Source of the DNA: Glandiceps talaboti
Lineage: Eukaryota; Hemichordata; Enteropneusta; Spengelidae
Reading direction: 5' to 3'
DNA: 64,000 nt
Assembly (NCBI RefSeq): GCF_964340395.1
Contig: NC_135559.1
Span: 23,294,964 to 23,358,963, forward strand
Position 1 is the first letter of the stretch. Every line of letters begins with the position of its first letter. This document shows positions 58,401 to 64,000 of the stretch, one piece after another. The position numbers were made by a program, and so were the translations under genes. The notes below the pieces were generated by a model. It did not search any database. It was not told the DNA's origin and saw only the letters and a program-made list of their open reading frames with translations.

Positions 58401-61400
58401 GTCATTAAAAACCTGTACTGTGGTGGAATAGGTCATTAAAAACCTGCACTGTGGTGGAATAGGTCATTAAAAACCTGTACTGTGGTGGAATAGGTCATTA
58501 AAAACCTGTACTATGGTGGAATAGGTCATTAAAAACCTGCACTGTGGTGGAATAGGTCATTAAAAACCTGTACTGTGGTGGAATAGGTCATTAAAAACCT
58601 GTACTGTGGTGGAATAGGTCATTAAAAACCTGCACTGTGGTGGAATAGGTCATTAAAAACCTGTACTGTGGTGGAATAGGTCATTAAAAACCTGTACTGT
58701 GGTGGAATAGGTCATTAAAAATCTGTACTGTGGTGGAATAGGTCATTAAAAACCTGCACTGTGGTGGAATAGGTCATTAAAAACCTGTACTGTGGTGGAA
58801 TAGGTCATTAAAAACCTGTACTGTGGTGGAATAGGTCATTAAAAACCTGTACTGTGGTGGAATAGGTCATTAAAAACCTGCACTGTGGTGGAATAGGTCA
58901 TTAAAAACCTGTACTGTGGTGGAATAGGTCATTAAAAACCTGTACTGTGGTGGAATAGGTCATTAAAAACCTGTACTGTGGTGGAATAGGTCATTAAAAT
59001 CCTGCACTGTGGTGGAATAGGTCATTAAAAACCTGCACTGTGGTGGAATAGGTCATTAAAAACATGTACTGTGGTGGAATAGGTCATTAAAAACCTGTAC
59101 TGTGGTGGAATAGGTCATTAAAAACCTGTACTGTGGTGGAATAGGTCATTAAAAACCTGCACTGTGGTGGAATAGGTCATTAAAAACCTGCACTGTGGTG
59201 GAATAGGTCATTAATGTACTGTGGTGGAATATGTCATTAAAAACCTGTACTGTGGTGGAATAGGTCATTAAAAACCTATACTGTGGTGGAATAGGTCATT
59301 AAAAACCTGCACTGTGGTGGAATAGGTCATTAAAAACCTGTACTGTGGTGGAATAGGTCATTAAAAACCTGCACTGTGGTGGAATAGGTCATTAAAAACC
59401 TGTACTGTGGTGGGAAGATATAAAAAAATTGACCAGTTTGACCGTCAGGCATGTAAAACATCTCAAAGTGAATCAAATTCAGGTGACAAAATAATATTCT
59501 GAATGAGTGACTAAAATTGTAAGTACATTGATTGATTCCGCTAGACTTATAGGTTAGAGAGACTTATAGGTTAGAGAGACTTATAGGTTAGAGAGACTGA
59601 TGGCTGTCGCTGTCATATCCCAATTATTCTTGAACAAATTGAAACAGTCTTTTGAAATGAATTTTTAATTTTTTTGCACTGAAATTGTGATATAAACAGA
59701 TAAAGGTCAAATGTCACGACAGTTTAAAGTAAATGTTTTATAAAATAGGAATAAGATTGTTCTTTTAACCTCAAACAGACTGAAGATAGTCAGCAAAGAG
59801 GATTCTGACATGTGCATCTGGCTTTTCCAGATGTTTATACAATTCATTTAGAATAAAACAACTGAAAATCTTCCACCTCTCGCCCCGTGTGACAAATTGA
59901 AAGTTTAATTTCTGTTACAGATAGAATAATTGATTTCATAAGGAGAGAAGTGAGGGCAATTAATCATTATGTAATTTGGGGTTGGTTGTGATTTGAAGTT
60001 CTCCAAATAGTAGCAATAGTGGTAATCAGTGTGCCCTCTAATTAAAGCCAATTTGACGTGCCACTGATGCACACAAACAGTGGTGGCAATAGTGGCAGTG
60101 GTGGCAATGGTGGCAATAGTGGCAGTGGTGGTGATAGTGCCTTTAGTGGCAGTGGTGGCGATAGTGCAATAGTGGCAACAGGGGCAATAGTGGTGATAGT
60201 GGAATAGTGCCTTTAGTGGCAGTGGTGGCGATAGTGCAATAGTGGCGATAGTGCCAAAAGTGTTGATAGTGCTAATAGTGGCGATAGTGGCAATAGTGCA
60301 AGTGTCTAAAGAAAATTGGAAGAGCTGTTGAATTTAGAAGTGGCTAAATATTTCAGCACAGTATTTTTTTATATGTCATCCAAACCTGCACTTTTGTTAA
60401 TATTAGTTGACTTTATAGCTACAATCTCCTGATTAATAGCAGTGGTGTACTCAGGTGACAGTGACTCTAGGACTATTTTTGTAGAAAATTCATACATCTC
60501 AAAACAAGTAAAGTATGTCCTTCAGTCATTTGGTAATTTAAAAGTAGATTAATTAACACCAACTTTGACCTTTGACCTGACAATTGCCATGTTCCCCTTG
60601 CCAGGCATTGCAATAATTGTAAAAGGAGAGCTTATACATTCAATGTCATTCATTTTTAGTGAGCTTGTCTGATTGCTACCCTAACGTGTTTGTTCATTTT
60701 GTAAACATAAAATGGTGAATGAAAAATAATTAACTGATATTTGTCCAAATTGAGGTTCACATCATTTGTTGTCAAAGTCTTCCAACTACATAGTTACAAG
60801 CTCAGACCACTATAGAGAACAGACTAGAAACACGACTTTTCCCTTGGTGTAAAGATGTCACTTAATTGCTTTTAAATTAGCGATAATCTTTTAATCCTAA
60901 TTAGGGGTCATTGTTTATGTACGAAGTCATGATGTTACGTTTGATCACATAAAGTAATGCAATATATGGACCAGAGTAGCTGCAATAATTATATCATTTG
61001 ATGTTTTTTTTTCGATTCCGATGTTTAACTAAAAGCAAACGTACAGCTCCTGTAATGTTTACCCAAATAGACGAGATCATGCTGAAAACGGGAGTGAGAT
61101 GTCAGCGTACTGCCCATTTCAAAATACTACATGTGTTGCTACAGTTGCCAATTTTGTACATGAGTAACGATTCCAAAAATGTAAGCAACTATGTCTAGCA
61201 ACAAGACCATGCCCATAGCAACAGCCAAATACAGTTGTGCTATAATCCCATTGGCCCTATTTTAGACTTGGCATTCCACCGAGATGAGTATGGCTGTGGG
61301 TTGGGCAATGCGTGCAAATATGTGTTAATATATTCAATAACCCATGACCTCTATAATAATCACTGCATGCAAGTATTGACAAACACATTTAGGTCACTAC

Positions 61401-63524
61401 TAAGTCTTATCACTGAATGGTAATTGTGAATTTGATGAGTGTGTAGACATTGTCATTCACACATTTCTTAAGGCATTGGTGGTTATTTTTACAAGCCCCC
61501 TCCTTAGGAGGCTCACTATTAATTATTTAATAACACTAAAGGTTCTTCAAAATTTGTACAGGTGAAATCAAAGACTTGAAAAATCAAAATACAACAAAAA
61601 AATTTGGGGTCCCGCACTCATTTTGGAAGTAGAGCGTCCTCTAGTGACAGTAGTTTTGGTGTATTTTAGAATTTGCATACCTTTTTAAAATGAGTTGATG
61701 GATGATTTTAAATGAATTAAATTTCAAAACAAACATAGTATTTCATCACATGATATACTGAATCATGTATTAATACATTAAACTTGGATCATTTGTGTTT
61801 GGAAATATATGAAAGCAAGATATTTTGTCAACAGTTGATGAAAAATAGTAGAACTTTTCAACTTGCATTTTGTGAACATTTTTATCACAACTGAACTGAT
61901 TTTTGGACAAAAAAAACTTAAACTTAAAAACTTTTGGCTGCTGATCACAGCATATGCAAAAGTCACAGCAATGCATTATGGGTAACATTACACTACCTGA
62001 TGCATCTGTGATGTAATACACAAGGGTAATGTGGCATCCTCTACAGTTTGAAAAACAATCTATTTCTGGTTAATTTTATGAATCAAACATTTTATGGATT
62101 GTACATTAAATTGTAGATGATGACATTTTTCATTGGATAAGAGTTAGTAAGTTTACATCAAAGTTTAGATATTAGAAGATGTCCAGAGAAGAAAACTTCC
62201 ACCTCACATCACATTTTGGCCGATAATATTTCTTGTTTAAATTTTATTCTATGATAATCGGTGCTGTTTTAAAAGTTACCTGGGAAGTCTTTCGCAGCTA
62301 AATTTGTATTTGTTTTTATCTGTTGTGACAAACCTACCGACTGTCAAATGTACAATAAATGTTGGCTGATGACATTCTATCATGATTAATTAAAGATAGC
62401 TAGCATTTATTGCCATTGTGAGTGTGACATAGTTTACCAATGATTGTCAGTTGTACTTCAAAGTTGAACTCACAAACACATTTATGGTGATCAGTACTTT
62501 TGTTAGTTGTCAACAAAATGTTGTTCAGAAATTCTGTCTTCAGCCTGTACTTTCAATGTCACAGCTATTGGATTGTTCAATGTAATGACAATGTCAGCTT
62601 CAGATATCCTCATTTTTAATGAGCGGGATCTTTGTTTTCCTTGGTCAGATTGCCCTAAAATTTTACCAGCTTTGTTATGCCTTATTAGAAGCCTGTGCTG
62701 ATCTTTAGAACACTTGAACTGGAAGTGACAATAACAGAAAAGTACGCACAGCAAATTAGCCACAACCCTCCTTTAAAAAAAACAGTGTCCCCTGTTTGTG
62801 CTAGTCATCAACTAGGTTCTCTGATTGGCAGTTATTTATATCCTGGAATGCAGAGATGTCTTTAGCTAGACCTTGGGTGTTCTACCCTCAATAAAGTTAC
62901 CTTTGGTCACTTGTTGGAAGAAACCCTGATGGCCTAGCAGCTAGACTAGGTGATGTGATGGTTACACCAGGGAAGTTTGTTTATACGTCGTCCCTGGTTA
63001 GACTCTACATCTATGCAAGTGTCACAATAATTGTCATTTCAAGTAGAAAAACACAATCACTTTGTAACGATTACAACATTAATCCCAAATAATTAGTACC
63101 CAATTCCCATCCATGTGACAACATTAACTGTTAATTTAACATTAAAACTGTGTTGATACTGGTACTTTGTGATAACATCACAAGATTGTATTGTATTGCA
63201 TTGTATTGTATTGCATTATATTGAGCTGATTATATTTGTATTGTATTACATTGTATTGTATTGTATTGTATTGTTGCATTGCATTGCATTGTATAGTATT
63301 GTATTGTCCCGAGGTGCAAACACATTTGATATAGTCCATCCACTATAATCTAATGTCCATAACTATTGTGTGCTAGTCATCAGTTATTGTGTATCTGTCA
63401 TCACTTGCTGTGTGCTATTCATCAGTTACTGCTTGTTTTTCAGATGTACAAGAAGGAATTGCATACCTTACAAGAATTCAACAGACTAACTGGATTGAAT
63501 CTGAAACCAATGTTAGATGTTTGA
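55237..63524 (+). CDS. YBEY: YbeY endoribonuclease homologue, four exons
   Basis: Exons 55237-55446, 56666-56791, 58175-58243 and 63444-63524 join in phase 0 to 161 residues. The protein starts MSLLLRNLQKVVPLNFERL, close to the N-terminus of vertebrate YBEY, and carries ATDVLAF, then LGDIVLGIPYI, then THGICHLLGYNH. That last block is the UPF0054/YbeY metal site with its three histidines (HxxxHxxxxxH) intact. Known: YbeY is a single-strand endoribonuclease for rRNA maturation, and animal YBEY acts in mitochondrial ribosome assembly. An upstream in-frame ATG at 55210 would add nine residues. The later start fits the family better, though the longer form could extend a targeting peptide. Introns 1-3 contain minisatellites. 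The gene diverges from the IQ-motif gene. Confidence 0.93.
56283..56515. repeat. 29-bp minisatellite, 8 units
   Basis: Units read ACATATTACATGACATCACA then TACAGTGCC, in YBEY intron 1. The rest of intron 1 (55447-56282) showed nothing recognisable. Confidence 0.95.
56666..56791 (+). CDS. YBEY: YBEY exon 2
   Basis: Forty-two codons, acceptor ATTATTATAG, donor CCA/GTGAGT. Encodes DIIAGQLPFTEEEVSDLGDI and VLGIPYINRYCQ. The GDI(V/F)LG block is a YbeY family signature. Confidence 0.93.
56848..57978. repeat. 34-bp minisatellite, about 33 units
   Basis: Units contain GATAGCACTACTGGTAGACT then ACAGTTATGTGAAG (or TATATGAAG). It lies in YBEY intron 2, starting 57 bp after the donor. Confidence 0.97.
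58175..58243 (+). CDS. YBEY: YBEY exon 3 (catalytic motif)
   Basis: Twenty-three codons, acceptor TTTCATTGTAG, donor CAA/GTAAGT. Encodes IVVTHGICHLLGYNHLDN. All three metal-binding histidines sit in this one small exon. Confidence 0.94.
58393..59412. repeat. 31-bp minisatellite, about 33 units
   Basis: Units read GTCATTAAAAACCTGTACTG then TGGTGGAATAG, in YBEY intron 3. The main variation is CTGTACT/CTGCACT. One unit has lost the AAAACC part near 59214. Confidence 0.97.
59538..59598. repeat. 20-bp tandem repeat, 3 units
   Basis: Three copies of AGACTTATAGGTTAGAG with short joins. Confidence 0.85.
59600..60070. other. YBEY intron 3 DNA, nothing recognised
   Basis: No exon, element or repeat identified. 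Confidence 0.4.
60075..60303. repeat. GTGGCAATA-type short tandem repeat
   Basis: Irregular runs of GTGGCAATAGTGGCAGTG, GTGGCGATA and GTGCCTTTA, based on a 9-bp or shorter unit. Confidence 0.85.
60304..61148. other. YBEY intron 3 DNA with a dispersed-repeat segment
   Basis: Mostly unique. 60566-60578 is a perfect inverse DR1 (TGACCTTTGACCT). 60975-61060 is similar to the opposite strand of 54530-54660. No exon seen. Confidence 0.4.
61150..61246 (-). mobile_element. TAGCACAACTG element, copy 5 (5' fragment)
   Basis: Read on the - strand: TTATAGCACAACTGTATTTG, then GCTGTTGCTATGGGCATGGT, then TTACATTTTTGGAATCG. It shares with copy 1 the deletion that joins AACTGTA directly to TTTGGCTG, so both belong to one subfamily. 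Confidence 0.7.
61250..62870. other. YBEY intron 3 DNA, nothing recognised
   Basis: About 1.6 kb of unique AT-rich sequence. Short frames on both strands show no family resemblance or splice context. Confidence 0.4.
62875..62965. mobile_element. Relative of the small MITE-like element at 2.2 kb
   Basis: TAGCTAGACC, then a TTCTACCCTCA block, AAGAAACCCTGATGG and CCTAGCAGCTAGACTA follow the order of the 2234-2375 element with an internal deletion. Divergence is considerable. Confidence 0.4.
63183..63307. repeat. (ATTGT)n-type microsatellite
   Basis: Runs of TATTGTATTGCATTGTATTG with interruptions, upstream of YBEY exon 4. Confidence 0.9.
63444..63524 (+). CDS. YBEY: YBEY exon 4 and stop
   Basis: Twenty-six codons plus TGA, with acceptor TGTTTTTCAG. 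Encodes MYKKELHTLQEFNRLTGLNL and KPMLDV, comparable to the C-terminal helix of vertebrate YBEY. Confidence 0.9.
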   Translation: MYKKELHTLQEFNRLTGLNLKPMLDV

Positions 63525-63743
63525 TGAAAATCAATATTAATATCATGCAAGTCTAATTATATAGGTTATATTCATTATGATTATGATCCACTATTGTTAT
63601 CACATTATGACTAGGTTTGGACCTTTGTAATCATGAACACACATTCCTCTGCTGACTTGTCTAGAATAATGGTTTATCTATTCAATTACATATGATATTA
63701 CTGTCAAGATGCTTTCTTTTGACCATAATTATGTTATAAGTTT

Positions 63744-63749
63744 ATTAAA
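63744..63749 (+). terminator. Candidate YBEY polyadenylation signal (ATTAAA)
   Basis: ATTAAA lies 220 bp after the stop codon and is followed by a T-rich stretch. It is the common variant of AATAAA. No better signal lies between the stop and 63800. Confidence 0.4.
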
Positions 63750-63814
63750 GTTTAGTTTTAATAGAACACTATTTGTTGAAGTGTTTTTATCACAACTATA
63801 CATTCAGAGATGAT

Positions 63815-64000
63815 GAAGTGTGTGTGTGCGCGCGCGCGTGTGTGTGTGTGTGTGTGCAAACAATTTAATGTCAAAAACTACTGGACTGATTGCCATGATA
63901 TTTGGTGGGTATATTACTTTTGGTGTCGAGTTGGGAAATTGTTCAAGTAAAAATGATCTTACTATTGATGTCTGATTTGGGTCAGAAAATGTTATTTTTG
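63815..64000 (-). mobile_element. TAGCACAACTG element, copy 6 (3' part, cut by window edge)
   Basis: A (TG)n/(CG)n tract at 63815-63856 is followed by AATGTCAAAAACTACTGGAC, TGATTGCCATGATATTTGGT and CAAGTAAAAATGATCTTAC. This matches the inverse of 15890-15995 in copy 2. The microsatellite sits at the same place in the element as in copies 1, 2 and 3. Confidence 0.7.

Noticed and set aside
61235-62763. Several frames of 60-90 codons
   Set aside because: Size expected by chance in AT-rich intron DNA. No domain, splice or codon support.

Overview
This window is eukaryotic, almost certainly from an invertebrate animal and probably a marine one. It has spliced genes with GT-AG introns, non-LTR retrotransposons, tRNA-derived SINEs and long intronic tandem repeats. 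The species cannot be fixed from the sequence. No bacterial-style operons, CRISPR arrays, rRNA genes or stand-alone tRNA genes were seen.

Two divergent genes share a promoter region near 54.96-55.24 kb. To the right, on the + strand, lies YBEY, the metazoan homologue of the bacterial YbeY endoribonuclease. It has four exons (55237-55446, 56666-56791, 58175-58243, 63444-63524) that join in phase 0 into a 161-residue protein with an intact metal-binding HGxxHLxGxxH motif. To the left, on the - strand, runs a gene for an IQ-motif (calmodulin-binding-type) protein of unrecognised family. It has a 5' leader exon at about 54.9 kb and coding exons at 51.8, 46.0, 38.7, 16.2 and 9.6 kb. All internal junctions keep phase 0 until the last visible exon, which ends in phase 2, and the gene continues off the left edge. 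Apart from the short shared promoter, the rest of the window is intron or, past YBEY exon 4, 3' flank.

About half of the window is tandem repeats of more than 15 unrelated families. Main arrays are 35 bp (1.0-2.2 kb), 53 bp (3.6-7.9), 47 bp (9.9-11.4), 30/27 bp (13.6-14.7), 40 bp (16.7-19.6), 46 bp (20.3-24.35), 33 bp (26.0-26.7), 71 bp (26.7-28.2), 33 bp (31.1-38.4), 75 bp (41.5-43.0), 33/30 bp (43.7-45.45), 47 bp (48.8-51.6), 33 bp (53.2-54.05), 34 bp (56.85-57.98) and 31 bp (58.4-59.4). Long open frames inside these arrays follow from unit lengths and stop-poor units and are not genes. Several arrays appear seeded by identifiable local sequence: one from the splice-donor junction of exon 2 of the IQ gene, one from inside a 305-bp repeat, one from a transposon-internal segment and one from the end of a foldback element.

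Mobile elements make up most of the rest. There are six copies of one non-autonomous element family with TAGCACAACTG termini, a 5'-truncated L2/CR1-like LINE (39.5-41.45 kb, -), a decayed relative (47.5-48.25 kb, +) and two tRNA-headed SINE copies on the - strand. Two elements combine a long palindrome with a TIR-bounded body, and there are several small foldback or MITE-like elements. All assignments are by eye, and family names beyond YBEY, LINE RT, SINE and IQ motif are inference.
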